Of a stretch of 51,847 nucleotides of DNA, positions 1-8,213 are shown piece after piece. The stretch's first letter is position 1, and each line of letters starts with the position of its first letter. The translations under genes were made by a program, and so were the position numbers. The notes beneath the pieces were generated by a model. The model was not told where the DNA came from. It saw only the letters and a list, made by a program, of their open reading frames with translations, and made no database searches. The stretch spans positions 1-51,847 of the forward strand of contig JAJYXY010000146.1 in NCBI GenBank assembly GCA_021801465.1, read 5' to 3'. The stretch is from Pseudomonadota bacterium (GTDB lineage: Bacteria; Pseudomonadota; Alphaproteobacteria; Acetobacterales; Acetobacteraceae).

Positions 1-216
1 CCCCATTCCGGTATCGACCCGGCACGCGCGCAGGCGATCGGCGTCCGGATGCGGCACCGCCTCGATCACCTCTGCGATGCGGAACGGCGCCAGCGCCGCG
101 GCGCGGTCATCGACGCTTTCGACCTCGAGCCCGATCGCAGACAGGGTCTCAGTGAGGCGGGCAAGCGGCGCCTCGGTCTCGAGATGATCGCGGAGCCAGG
201 AGAGGGTGAATTTCAT
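1..216 (-). CDS. pheT: Phenylalanine-tRNA ligase beta subunit, N-terminal part (truncated by window edge)
   Basis: The first 72 residues of PheRS beta are visible. The chain opens [18 protein letters not shown] and continues through a segment with PHPDADRL, the tRNA-binding (EMAP-like) domain typical of the N terminus of bacterial PheT. With PheS it forms the alpha2-beta2 enzyme that charges tRNA-Phe in the cytoplasm. The ATG at 214-216 lies three bases after the pheS stop on the same strand, so the two are one operon in the usual pheS-pheT order. The rest of the gene lies outside the window. Confidence 0.93.
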   Translation of the reverse strand, partial: MKFTLSWLRDHLETEAPLARLTETLSAIGLEVESVDDRAAALAPFRIAEVIEAVPHPDADRLRACRVDTGMG

Positions 217-219
217 CGC

Positions 220-1293
220 TCACACCCCCTCATGCAGCATCGCCGGGGCGAACGGGCTGAAGCCGTAATGGCGGAGCCAGCGGAGATCGCTCTCGAAAAA
301 CGGGCGGAGGTCGGAAATGCCGTGTTTCAGCATGGTGATGCGCTCGATTCCCATGCCGAAAGCGAAGCCTTGCCACTCGCGCGGGTCGATCCCGGCATTG
401 GCGAGGACTTTCGCATGCACCATGCCGCTGCCCAGAATCTCTAGCCAATCCCCTCCCCGGCCGAGTTCGCCGGTGCGGCGATTCCAGCCGATATCGACCT
501 CCATCGAGGGTTCGGTGAACGGGAAATAGCTCGCGCGAAAGCGCACCGGGAGATCGGGGAGGCCGAAAAAGGCGCGAAGAAAATCGCTGAGGCAGCCCTT
601 GAGATGGCCGAGGGTGATGGCGCGGTCGATGACCAGCCCCTCGCATTGGTGAAACATCGGGCTATGGGTCGCGTCATGGTCGGCGCGGTAGGTGCGGCCC
701 ATGGCGATGATGTGGATCGGCGGCGGCGCGCTGAGCATGGTGCGCATTTGCACCGGCGAGGTATGGGTGCGGAGTACACGCGGCGCCCCCCCCTCATCTT
801 TCTCCGGCGGAAGATAGAACGTGTCGTGATCGGCGCGGGCGGGATGGTGCGGCGGGATGTTGAGGGCGCCGAAATTATGCCAATCGGTCTCGATGTCCGG
901 CCCCTCCGCAACCGTGAAGCCCATCGCCCCGAAGAGGGCGGCGATTTCGTCCATGCTGCGGCTGATCGGGTGTATCAGGCCGACTTCCGAAGGCCGCGCC
1001 GGCAGCGTGACATCGATCCGCTCGGCGGCGAGCCGCGCGGCCAGCGCCGCGCCTTCCAACGCTACCCGCCGCGTCTCGAGCGCTGCGATGAGCGCCTCCT
1101 TGACGGTGTTCAAACGCGCGCCCTCATCGCGCCGCGCCTCTGCGGGCAACCCCCCGAGCGCTTTGAGCCGCGCCGTCAACCGCCCGGTCTTGCCGAGAAG
1201 AGCGACGCGCACCGCCTCAAGGGCGCGAAGATCGGGGGCGGCGGCGATATCCTGTTCCGCGTCATGGTGCAGGGCGGCGAGGTCGTCGGTCAT
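220..1293 (-). CDS. pheS: Phenylalanine-tRNA ligase alpha subunit
   Basis: PheS is the catalytic alpha subunit of PheRS, a class II synthetase. The 357-aa product starts MTDDLAALHHDAEQD, the usual N-terminal coiled-coil region. It carries class II core segments (HPISRSMDEIAALFGAMGF, then PMFHQCEGLVID) and motif 3 near the C terminus (GFAFGMGIERITMLKHG). An in-frame upstream extension of 23 residues (to 1362) is Arg/Ser-rich and unlike the family, so the ATG at 1291-1293 was preferred, although no strong Shine-Dalgarno sequence precedes it. pheT follows after three bases. The 208-bp gap upstream to the BLUF gene holds one copy of the dispersed hairpin repeat and presumably the pheS promoter. 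Confidence 0.95.
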   Translation of the reverse strand: MTDDLAALHHDAEQDIAAAPDLRALEAVRVALLGKTGRLTARLKALGGLPAEARRDEGARLNTVKEALIAALETRRVALEGAALAARLAAERIDVTLPARPSEVGLIHPISRSMDEIAALFGAMGFTVAEGPDIETDWHNFGALNIPPHHPARADHDTFYLPPEKDEGGAPRVLRTHTSPVQMRTMLSAPPPIHIIAMGRTYRADHDATHSPMFHQCEGLVIDRAITLGHLKGCLSDFLRAFFGLPDLPVRFRASYFPFTEPSMEVDIGWNRRTGELGRGGDWLEILGSGMVHAKVLANAGIDPREWQGFAFGMGIERITMLKHGISDLRPFFESDLRWLRHYGFSPFAPAMLHEGV

Positions 1294-1400
1294 GCGGCTT
1301 TGGGTCCGTCTCGGGGGAAAGCGTGATCTGACGCTTTTGCCGCCCCCGCGCCCGGAGTTCAATCACCTCATCACGACCCGCGCGCGGCAGTGCCCCGGGG

Positions 1401-1435
1401 AAAAGTTTTTTGGTTCTTTTTTTCAAAAAAGAACC
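1401..1435 (-). repeat. Dispersed hairpin repeat, copy 1
   Basis: Perfect arms GGTTCTTTTTT (1412-1422) and AAAAAAGAACC (1425-1435) flank a 2-base loop. Read on the minus strand, the tail AAAAAACTTTTCCCC follows. It lies between the BLUF gene end and the pheS start. Four related copies occur at 19.9, 28.1, 45.55 and 45.63 kb. It resembles a terminator stem, but no T-tract directly follows the stem on either strand. Confidence 0.8.
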
Positions 1436-1501
1436 TTCTCCACACCCCTGCTTGCTTACCGCCATCTATTGCCATGCCTGGCTGTCGTTGGGGTGATTCG
1501 A

Positions 1502-1954
1502 TCATGCCAGTGCCCAGGCTTCTTCGCGGCGGACGAGGCCGTGGAGCAGGCCGAGCACGGCTGAGCCGGCTTGCTCGCGGGCGCGGGCGAAAGCGCCTTC
1601 GAACACCACGAAGGCCAGTGGGTCGTTTGCTTCGGGGCTTGGGTCGCCCGCGAAGGCCATCGACCATTTGGGAAATTCGCGTGTGGCCGTCGGGCCAAAT
1701 TCGAGCACCGTGACATCGGCATGGCGGGGGTCGTTCTGGATTCGCTCGAAGCACCGCTCGAGTGCTGCTCTGGGCCCTTCCAGCGCCTGGGCAAAGCATT
1801 GGTTGGCGAAGAGCAGGGCGCCGCTCAGATCGTCGCGCGCATTGTTGCGGCGCGAGACCTTGAGGATGGTGCGAAGCTCGTCGGCGATGCGGCGAGGTGG
1901 GCCGTGGATGCTGATGCGGCTGCAATAGACGGCGCGGTAGAGGTCCTGCTTCAT
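1502..1954 (-). CDS. BLUF-domain blue-light photoreceptor (stand-alone)
   Basis: This 150-aa protein is a single BLUF (blue light using FAD) domain with a short C-terminal tail. Visible family features are the N-terminal LYRAVYCSRI strand with the flavin-contacting Tyr10, Asn37/Asn38 before the DDLSGALLF segment, Gln56 in FAQALEG, the DPRH segment, and the Trp97/Met99 pair in FPKWSM. The residues needed for the BLUF photocycle (Tyr, Asn, Gln) are therefore present. No effector domain is attached. It sits 17 bp downstream of, and on the same strand as, a PAS-GGDEF-EAL gene. I infer that it signals to that protein in trans, as BLUF and EAL domains do when fused in BlrP1-type proteins. Confidence 0.9.
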   Translation of the reverse strand: MKQDLYRAVYCSRISIHGPPRRIADELRTILKVSRRNNARDDLSGALLFANQCFAQALEGPRAALERCFERIQNDPRHADVTVLEFGPTATREFPKWSMAFAGDPSPEANDPLAFVVFEGAFARAREQAGSAVLGLLHGLVRREEAWALA

Positions 1955-1971
1955 CGAAAATTTATTCTCTT

Positions 1972-3747
1972 TCAGCCGGTTGTCTGTCTTTTTGGGGTGG
2001 TGTGTGGGCGGGCGAGCAGTGCCGGAACCGCATCGGCGGGGACGGGGCGGCTGATCAGATAGCCCTGCATTTCATGCCCGCCGCTCGCGGCGACGAACGC
2101 CGCTTGCGCTTCGGTTTCCACGCCTTCGACGGTCACGGTGATACCGAGGCTGGTGCCGAGGGCGGCGACGGCGCGCACCACCGCTTGCCCATCGGTTTGC
2201 GCCTCGACCTCGTGGATGAAGGAGCGGTCGATCTTGATCTTGTCGAAGGGGAAGCTTCGTAATTGGCTGAGCGAGGAATAGCCGGTGCCGAAATCATCCA
2301 TCGCGATGCGCACGCCGCGCGCGTGGAGCGCGTGCAGTATGGCGAGCGTCTCGGCGGCATCGCGGAGCAGGACGCTTTCGGTGATTTCGAGCTCGAGCCG
2401 GGCACCGGGGAGGCCTGAGCTCGCCAGCGCTTCATCGACGGCGCGAAGCAGCCGGGCGCCATCGGTGAACTGCACGGCGGAGACGTTGACCGCGACCAAA
2501 ACCGCCTCCGACCAGCTTGCGGCAGTGCGGCAGGCCTGGCGCAGCACCCATTCGCCGATCGGCACGATGAGGCCGATTTCCTCGGCGAGCGGGATGAATT
2601 CCGCCGGCGAGACCATGCCGCGCGCCGGGTTCTGCCAACGGAGCAGCGCTTCGAACCCGATGATATTGCCCGCAGGGACTGCGACCAGCGGCTGGTAATG
2701 CAACTGGAATTGGCCCAGGGCGACGGCGCGGCGGAGGTCGGTCTCCAGCGCTTGCCGGGCTTGAGCGCGGGCATCCATCTCCGGCTGAAAAAGGGCGAAT
2801 TGCTGGCGCCCGGCGGCCTTGGCGGCGTAAAGGGCGAGATCGGCGCGACGGAGCAGCAGTCCGGCTTCCCTCGCGTCCATCGGCGCGCGCGCGATCCCGA
2901 TGCTGGCGCCTATATTGGCCAGATGCCCCTCCACCAGGTAAGGACGGCTGACGAGGTCGACCAGCCGCTCGGCCAGCGCCTCGGCGCCGTCGGCGCGCGG
3001 CAGCAGAATGGCGAATTCATCGCCGCCGAGGCGAACCAGCGTATCGGCGGCACGCAGGCTCGTGCGCAGCCGCTCCGCGACGAGGCGGAGCAGCGCGTCA
3101 CCCACCGGATGGCCGAACGAGTCGTTGACATGCTTGAACCGGTCGAGGTCGAGGAGAATAAGCGCCACCTCGCCATCGGGCCGGGCGAGCGCCGCTGTCA
3201 GCGCCGCTTGGAAGGCGCGGCGATTGCCAAGCCCGGTCAGCGGATCGCGCAGCGCCGCCTCGCCCTCGCTTGCGCCGGTGGGAAGAAAGATCGCGACGCC
3301 GAACCCGGCAAGACGGTGAAGCCTGAGGCTAAGATCACCGAGGGTGAGTTTTTCCGGCTGGGGCGCGCCTGCCGCCGTCGCCAGCAAGGCGCGGCAACGC
3401 GTTTCGATCATCGCCCGTTCGGCGGCCTCGAGCGCGCCGGCACGCGCAAGCAGGCGCGCGAGCGCGAGTCCCCGCCGTGGCGGCGCCCCGGCCCAGCCGA
3501 GCTGCCGCCGCGCGGACTGGTTGCAGAGGACCAGGCGCAGATCCGGGTCGAGAACGACCATCCCCTCCTCAAGCCCGCGTATGGCATCGCGAAGCGCGCT
3601 TTCCTCGCGCGCACCGCCGGTTACGGGTGCGGGGCTTCGCTTAGCTTTGTGGTTGGCCGCGGCTTTGTGCTTGGATTGCGCCCCCGCGCGCGTGATGGCG
3701 GCGGTCTCACCCGTGCGGGGTGGGGCGTGGGGTGAGGCCAGGGGCAT
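1972..3747 (-). CDS. PAS-GGDEF-EAL cyclic di-GMP synthase/phosphodiesterase
   Basis: A 591-aa two-enzyme c-di-GMP protein. A basic low-complexity N terminus (residues 1-50) is followed by a PAS-like segment (about 51-110, GLEEGMVVLDPDLRLVLCNQ). The diguanylate cyclase domain begins at DPLTGLGNRRAF (168). It has an intact GGDEF active site (241-245) and an RxxD product-inhibition site (RAAD, 232-235) five residues before it. The phosphodiesterase domain has EALLRW (from 366), then NVSAVQF, EITES, DDFGTGYSSL, KIDRSFI, EGVET and QGYL, so all the usual metal and catalytic positions look intact. Either activity, or both under control, is possible. No membrane segment is evident, so it is probably cytoplasmic. 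The BLUF gene follows 17 bp downstream. Confidence 0.93.
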   Translation of the reverse strand: MPLASPHAPPRTGETAAITRAGAQSKHKAAANHKAKRSPAPVTGGAREESALRDAIRGLEEGMVVLDPDLRLVLCNQSARRQLGWAGAPPRRGLALARLLARAGALEAAERAMIETRCRALLATAAGAPQPEKLTLGDLSLRLHRLAGFGVAIFLPTGASEGEAALRDPLTGLGNRRAFQAALTAALARPDGEVALILLDLDRFKHVNDSFGHPVGDALLRLVAERLRTSLRAADTLVRLGGDEFAILLPRADGAEALAERLVDLVSRPYLVEGHLANIGASIGIARAPMDAREAGLLLRRADLALYAAKAAGRQQFALFQPEMDARAQARQALETDLRRAVALGQFQLHYQPLVAVPAGNIIGFEALLRWQNPARGMVSPAEFIPLAEEIGLIVPIGEWVLRQACRTAASWSEAVLVAVNVSAVQFTDGARLLRAVDEALASSGLPGARLELEITESVLLRDAAETLAILHALHARGVRIAMDDFGTGYSSLSQLRSFPFDKIKIDRSFIHEVEAQTDGQAVVRAVAALGTSLGITVTVEGVETEAQAAFVAASGGHEMQGYLISRPVPADAVPALLARPHTTPKRQTTG

Positions 3748-3937
3748 GCGAGGCGCCTTTCCGAATCCTCTCTTGCGAGAATTTTCCCCCCCACTATCCC
3801 CGCCATTGGTGAATAATTCCCTACCTCATAGTGGCCGGTGCTTTTCGTTGCACGCGCGGCCGGCGGCCCTGCATACGAAGGGGGCATACCAAGCGGGCGT
3901 GCCAAGCGGGCGCGCACGTGGTAAGCGCTCCCCCTCC

Positions 3938-5197
3938 ATGACCCCGGATCCCGATACCAAGGCGAGGCGCACGCTCCGCCGTCACCGCGCCGCCGCCAGC
4001 TTCTTGCTTGCGCTCATGGCCGCGCTCGTGGTGGCGAGCCGCTTTCTGCCGGCGACGGCGGCGAGCCGGCTTTTGACCGCGGCGGCGAGCGCGGGCTTCG
4101 TCGGCGGGCTCGCCGACTGGTTCGCGGTGACGGCGCTGTTTCGCCGCCCGCTTGGCCTACCCATCCCGCACACGGCGATTTTACCCAGAGAGAAAGCGCG
4201 CCTCGGCCAAGCGCTCGGCAATTTCGTCGCCAACCATGTGTTTACCGAGGCCGAGGTCGCGCGCACTCTTCACCGCCTCGATCTCCCAAGCATTTTCGCC
4301 CGCTTCCTTGCCGATCCCGACACCGCGCGGCCAGCCGCACAGGGGCTTGCCGCGATGCTGCCGCGTCTGCTTGCGACGATCGAGGATGGCCGGGCGCGCC
4401 GTCTTCTCGCCCGCCTCGCGCCGCGTCTCCTTGCCGGCAGCGGGCCGGGGCTGCTCGCCCGCGTGCTGCGCGCGTTGGTCGAAGGCGGGCGGCATCAGGA
4501 AGTGTTCGGCTTCGTGCTCACACAGTTCAAGGCGACGATCAACGCCAAGGAGGAACAGCTTCGCCAAGCGATCGAGGAGCGGGTGCGCGAACAGGGCGGG
4601 CGGCTGATCGGCTGGGCGCTCGGCGCTTCGATCGCGCGCCGGGTGCTCTCGGCGATGAATGCCGAACTCGACAAAATGGGGCCCGATGGCTCCGAACTCC
4701 GCCTTGCCTTCGATGAATGGATCCGCCGCGAAATCGAGCGCCTCGAAGACGACCCGGCCCGGGCCGAGGAAATCTCCGCCGCTTTCCGCCGTGTTTTCAG
4801 CCATGCGACGGTGCGGGCCTGGCTCTGGGACATTTGGGCGCGGCTTCGCCTCGCGCTCGAAGCCGACGCCACCAACCCGCAAGGCCGCACCGTGAGCTTC
4901 CTCGCCGAACAGCTCGCCTCCCTCGGCGCGCAGCTCGCCGCCGATCCGAAAAGCCGCGCCGCCGTCAACCGCGCCGCCGAGCGCACGGTCGCGGCCCTCC
5001 TGCCATCGGCGCGCATCGAGCTTGCCCGTTTCATTGCCGCCGTCGTCGGCGGCTGGGACAGCGCGACGCTGACGGCGCGGCTCGAACTCCGCATCGGCAA
5101 GGATCTGCAATATATTCGTATCAATGGCACCCTTGTCGGGTTCCTGGCCGGCGGCGCGCTTCATCTCGTGCTCCAGTATTTATTCAAAGGTCATTGA
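3938..5197 (+). CDS. DUF445-family membrane protein
   Basis: A 419-aa member of the DUF445 (YjiN-like) family. The N terminus has a hydrophobic helix (SFLLALMAALVVASRFLP, about residues 18-36). The family signature follows: a second short hydrophobic region, GGLADWFAVTALFRRPLG, then PIPHTAILPREKARLG. The long middle is helical and charged, and the chain ends in a hydrophobic segment (VGFLAGGALHLVLQYLF). Function is unknown; the family is thought to be inner-membrane anchored. The ATG at 3938 was chosen because residues before it in the same frame look like non-coding Arg/Ser/Pro-rich sequence. The 190-bp gap upstream separates it from the divergent c-di-GMP gene. The flavin monooxygenase gene follows after 4 bp. 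Confidence 0.88.
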   Translation: MTPDPDTKARRTLRRHRAAASFLLALMAALVVASRFLPATAASRLLTAAASAGFVGGLADWFAVTALFRRPLGLPIPHTAILPREKARLGQALGNFVANHVFTEAEVARTLHRLDLPSIFARFLADPDTARPAAQGLAAMLPRLLATIEDGRARRLLARLAPRLLAGSGPGLLARVLRALVEGGRHQEVFGFVLTQFKATINAKEEQLRQAIEERVREQGGRLIGWALGASIARRVLSAMNAELDKMGPDGSELRLAFDEWIRREIERLEDDPARAEEISAAFRRVFSHATVRAWLWDIWARLRLALEADATNPQGRTVSFLAEQLASLGAQLAADPKSRAAVNRAAERTVAALLPSARIELARFIAAVVGGWDSATLTARLELRIGKDLQYIRINGTLVGFLAGGALHLVLQYLFKGH

Positions 5198-5201
5198 TAT
5201 T

Positions 5202-6206
5202 ATGATAAAATTATCCGTGCTCGACCAATCGACGGTGGTTTCCGGGCGCGCGCCCGCGAGCGCAATCGCGGAGACCCTTTCGCTCGCGCGCCATTGCGAG
5301 GCGCTCGGCTATGCCCGCTATTGGCTGGCCGAGCATCACAATTCCGCGAGCCAGGCGGGTACGGCGCCGGAAATCCTGATCGCCGCCATCGCCGCGACCA
5401 CCGCGCGCATCCGCGTCGGCAGCGCCGGGGTGATGTTGCCGCACTATTCGTCGCTGAAGGTCGCCGAGCAGTTCCGTGTGCTCGAAGCGATCGCGCCCGG
5501 GCGGATCGATCTCGGGGTCGGGCGCGCGCCGGGCTCGGACGGGCGCACCGCCTTTGCCCTCAACCCGCGCGCCGACGTCGCCGCCGAGCATTTTCCGGCG
5601 CAGGTCCGTGATCTTCTCGCCTGGGTCAGGGGCGAGCCGTTGATCGAAAATCATCCTTTCCGGAGCGTTGCGGCGCAGCCCACCGGCCCCGGCGCGCCGG
5701 AGGTCTGGGTGCTCGGGAGCTCGAATTACGGCGCCGAGGTCGCGGCGTATTTTGGGCTTCCGTTTTGCTTTGCCCATTTCATTACCGACGGCCACGGCAC
5801 CGAGGAGGCGCTGGCGATCTACCGCGCCGGGTATCGCCCGAGTGCCCGCCATCCGGCGCCGCATGCGGCACTCGGCATCTGGGCGTTCGCGGCCGAGACC
5901 GCGGAGGCCGCCGAATACGGCTTCGCCTCGCGCGCGCTCTGGCGGCTTGGGCGCGATCGCGGGGTCTTCGCGCCGCTGCCAACGGCCGAGGAAGCCCTCG
6001 CCTATCCCTATAGCGAGGCTGAACGCGCCCATATCGCCGCGATCAAGGCGCGCGCGCTCTACGGCACAAAGGACGAGGCGGCATCACGCATCCGCGCGCT
6101 CGCCGAGATCCATGCGGTGGAGGAGATCGTGATCCTCTCGACCATCGCCGATCCCGCGGCGCGGCGGCTTTCCTACACCCTGCTCGCCGAGGCCTTCATC
6201 GGCTGA
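5202..6206 (+). CDS. LLM-class flavin-dependent oxidoreductase (luciferase-like monooxygenase)
   Basis: A 334-aa TIM-barrel flavoprotein of the bacterial luciferase-like superfamily, closest by eye to the YhbW/MsnO8-type group. It has LSVLDQS at the N terminus, WLAEHHN near residue 45, the AGVMLPHYSSLKVAEQFRVL segment, and the signature GRIDLGVGRAPGSD. The start at 5202 gives MIKLSVLDQS, which matches the family. The upstream part of the frame overlaps DUF445 and is not family-like. Members use reduced FMN and O2 on small organic substrates, and the substrate cannot be told here. The 4-bp spacing to the DUF445 gene suggests one transcript. Confidence 0.9.
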   Translation: MIKLSVLDQSTVVSGRAPASAIAETLSLARHCEALGYARYWLAEHHNSASQAGTAPEILIAAIAATTARIRVGSAGVMLPHYSSLKVAEQFRVLEAIAPGRIDLGVGRAPGSDGRTAFALNPRADVAAEHFPAQVRDLLAWVRGEPLIENHPFRSVAAQPTGPGAPEVWVLGSSNYGAEVAAYFGLPFCFAHFITDGHGTEEALAIYRAGYRPSARHPAPHAALGIWAFAAETAEAAEYGFASRALWRLGRDRGVFAPLPTAEEALAYPYSEAERAHIAAIKARALYGTKDEAASRIRALAEIHAVEEIVILSTIADPAARRLSYTLLAEAFIG

Positions 6207-6218
6207 GGGCGGTCGCGG

Positions 6219-6371
6219 TCAGACCAGAAAAATCGCCATCAGAATCAGGAGAATCGCGATACCGCTCGCGGCGATGACGGTGAAACGGGTGAAGCCGGTC
6301 CAGAAACGCTGCCGATCGGCGAGAAAATCCTTTTCACCGATGGTTGGCGAGGAAGGGGTGGAAGTGGCCAT
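6219..6371 (-). CDS. Small membrane protein, aa3-type cytochrome c oxidase subunit IV-like
   Basis: A 50-aa frame starting MATSTPSSPTIGEKDFLADR has a short polar N terminus, then RFWTGFTRFTVIAASG and one C-terminal transmembrane helix rich in Ile, Leu and Ala. The pattern of an acidic/basic lead-in, WxGFTRFT, then a single helix ending near the stop, resembles the small bacterial aa3 oxidase subunit IV family (COX4_pro_2 type). It lies 36 bp downstream of purN on the same strand. Too short for automatic detection in many pipelines. If the assignment is wrong, it is still a plausible single-pass membrane peptide. Confidence 0.6.
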   Translation of the reverse strand: MATSTPSSPTIGEKDFLADRQRFWTGFTRFTVIAASGIAILLILMAIFLV

Positions 6372-6407
6372 GGGAGCGCCTCGTTGTGACGTGGTTTGAC
6401 ACTGTTT

Positions 6408-7055
6408 TTAATGCGCGCGCCGAGGTGCCGGCAAGGGGTTGCAGAAAACCGCCTCAGCCGCCGGCAGCTGCGGCGCCGCGGTGAGAAAGGCGCGAAGCGC
6501 GGCCGGATAGAGCCGGTGTTCGAGCGCGAGCACGCGCGCGGCAAGCAGCACTTCGTCATCATCGGGCAGCACCGGCACCGCGCCTTGCGCCAGGATCGGC
6601 CCCTCATCCATCCCGTCCGTGACCAGATGGACGCTGCAGCCATGGAGCTTGACGCCGGCGGCAAGCGCCCGTGCATGGGTGTCAAGCCCAGGAAAGGCGG
6701 GTAAAAGGCTCGGGTGGATGTTCAGCATCCGCCCCTGATAGCGGCCGACGAACCACGGCGTGAGCAAGCGGAGATAGCCGGCGAGACAGACGACCTCGAC
6801 CCCGTGGCGATCGAGTTCGGCGGCGAGCGCGGCTTCGTGCGCCGCGCGGTCGCGCCCGAACCGAGCGCTCGGCACCGCGAGCGCCGGCACCCCTTCGGCG
6901 CGGGCGAGCGCGAGGCCGGCGGCGTCTTCGCGATTGGCGAGGACGACGGTGATCTCGGCAGGGTAATCCGCGGCCCGCGACGCCATGAGCAGCGCCATCA
7001 TGTTCGAGCCGCGGCCGCTGATCAGAACCCCGACCCGGCGCCTTGCCCCGTTCAC
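6408..7055 (-). CDS. purN: Phosphoribosylglycinamide formyltransferase (GAR transformylase)
   Basis: PurN transfers a formyl group from 10-formyl-THF to GAR, the third step of de novo purine synthesis. The 215-aa length is typical. Family marks are [16 protein letters not shown] at the N terminus (phosphate loop) and the catalytic region [18 protein letters not shown], which holds the conserved Asn and His, with the catalytic Asp in [11 protein letters not shown]. Its start codon overlaps the purM stop by 4 bases (ATGA type), so the two are translationally coupled. Confidence 0.96.
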   Translation of the reverse strand: MNGARRRVGVLISGRGSNMMALLMASRAADYPAEITVVLANREDAAGLALARAEGVPALAVPSARFGRDRAAHEAALAAELDRHGVEVVCLAGYLRLLTPWFVGRYQGRMLNIHPSLLPAFPGLDTHARALAAGVKLHGCSVHLVTDGMDEGPILAQGAVPVLPDDDEVLLAARVLALEHRLYPAALRAFLTAAPQLPAAEAVFCNPLPAPRRAH

Positions 7056-8113
7056 GCGAGCCAGCCGGGCGGCGGGTCGATCGTCAGTGCCGCGGGAGCG
7101 CTCGTGTCCGCTGCCGCTTCGATCCGGCCGATCACGCGGGCGACCTCGCCGAGGGTTTTGAGCCGCGCGAGCGCCGCTGCTTCATCGGCGACGATGACCG
7201 CCATGCCGATACCGCAATTGAACACGCGCAGCATTTCCTCGGTCGATACCGAGCCCGCGGCGGCGAGCCAGCGGAATACCGGCGGCACCGACCATGCCCC
7301 GGCGTCGAGCGCGGCGATGGTGCCGGCGGGGAGAACCCGCGGCAGATTGCCGGGCAGGCCGCCGCCGGTGATATGGGCCGCGGCTTTCAAAAGCCCCGCC
7401 CGGTGCAGCGCCAGAACCGATTTCACGTAAAGCCGGGTCGGCGTGAGCAACGCCTCGCCGAGTGTTACCGCGTCGGTCGCGAACGGTGCCGGCGCCTCGA
7501 GCCGGGCGCCGCTTGCGGCGATGATCCGCCGCACCAGCGAGAAGCCGTTGGCATGGACGCCGCTTGCTGCGAGCCCGATGACGGTATCGCCAGGCGCGAC
7601 CCCGGCCGGCAGCAAATGGCCGCGCTCGGCGGCACCGACCGCAAAGCCGGCGAGATCATAATCGCCGGGCGCGTAAAGCCCCGGCATTTCCGCCGTCTCG
7701 CCGCCGACGAGGGCGCAGCTGCTCTCCGCGCAGCCTTGCGCGATGCCGGCGATGAGGCGCGCGGCGGCCTTTGTCTCAAGCCGGCTGGTTGCAAAATAAT
7801 CGAGAAAGAACAGTGGTTCCGCGCCCTGGACGACGAGATCATTGACGCACATGGCAACGAGATCGATGCCGATCCCGTCCTGTTGCCCGGTCTCGATCGC
7901 GAGTTTGAGCTTGGTGCCGACGCCATCGGTGCTGGAAACCAGGATGGGGTCGTGAAACCCAGCCGCCTTGAGATCGAACAGCGCGCCGAAACCGCCGAGA
8001 CCGCCGAGCACGCCGGCGCGCCTGGTCGCCGCCGCCGCCGGCTTGATCGCCTCCACGAGCGCCTCGCCGGCGGCGATATCGACGCCGGCGGCGCGATAGG
8101 TCAGGCTGGCCAT
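7052..8113 (-). CDS. purM: Phosphoribosylformylglycinamidine cyclo-ligase (AIR synthetase)
   Basis: PurM closes the imidazole ring of AIR in an ATP-dependent step, the fifth of purine synthesis. The 353-aa product starts [17 protein letters not shown] and contains the ATP-binding signature [12 protein letters not shown], then [19 protein letters not shown] and [13 protein letters not shown], all hallmarks of the PurM/selenophosphate synthetase fold. purN overlaps its 3' end by 4 bases. It is divergent from the PerM-type permease gene, with a 100-bp gap. Confidence 0.97.
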   Translation of the reverse strand: MASLTYRAAGVDIAAGEALVEAIKPAAAATRRAGVLGGLGGFGALFDLKAAGFHDPILVSSTDGVGTKLKLAIETGQQDGIGIDLVAMCVNDLVVQGAEPLFFLDYFATSRLETKAAARLIAGIAQGCAESSCALVGGETAEMPGLYAPGDYDLAGFAVGAAERGHLLPAGVAPGDTVIGLAASGVHANGFSLVRRIIAASGARLEAPAPFATDAVTLGEALLTPTRLYVKSVLALHRAGLLKAAAHITGGGLPGNLPRVLPAGTIAALDAGAWSVPPVFRWLAAAGSVSTEEMLRVFNCGIGMAVIVADEAAALARLKTLGEVARVIGRIEAAADTSAPAALTIDPPPGWLA

Positions 8114-8213
8114 GAGGGTCTCCGCTCACTGGTGTAAGAGATGCGCTTGCGCGCGCGGAGACAACCACAGAGGCCAGTGGCGCGCAACGGCGTAATCGGC
8201 GAAACTGCGCGCG

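Noticed and set aside
1401-1435. Hairpin repeat as a classical Rho-independent terminator
   Set aside because: The stem is AT-rich and no T-tract directly follows the stem on either strand. The tail is conserved as AAAAAACTTT instead.
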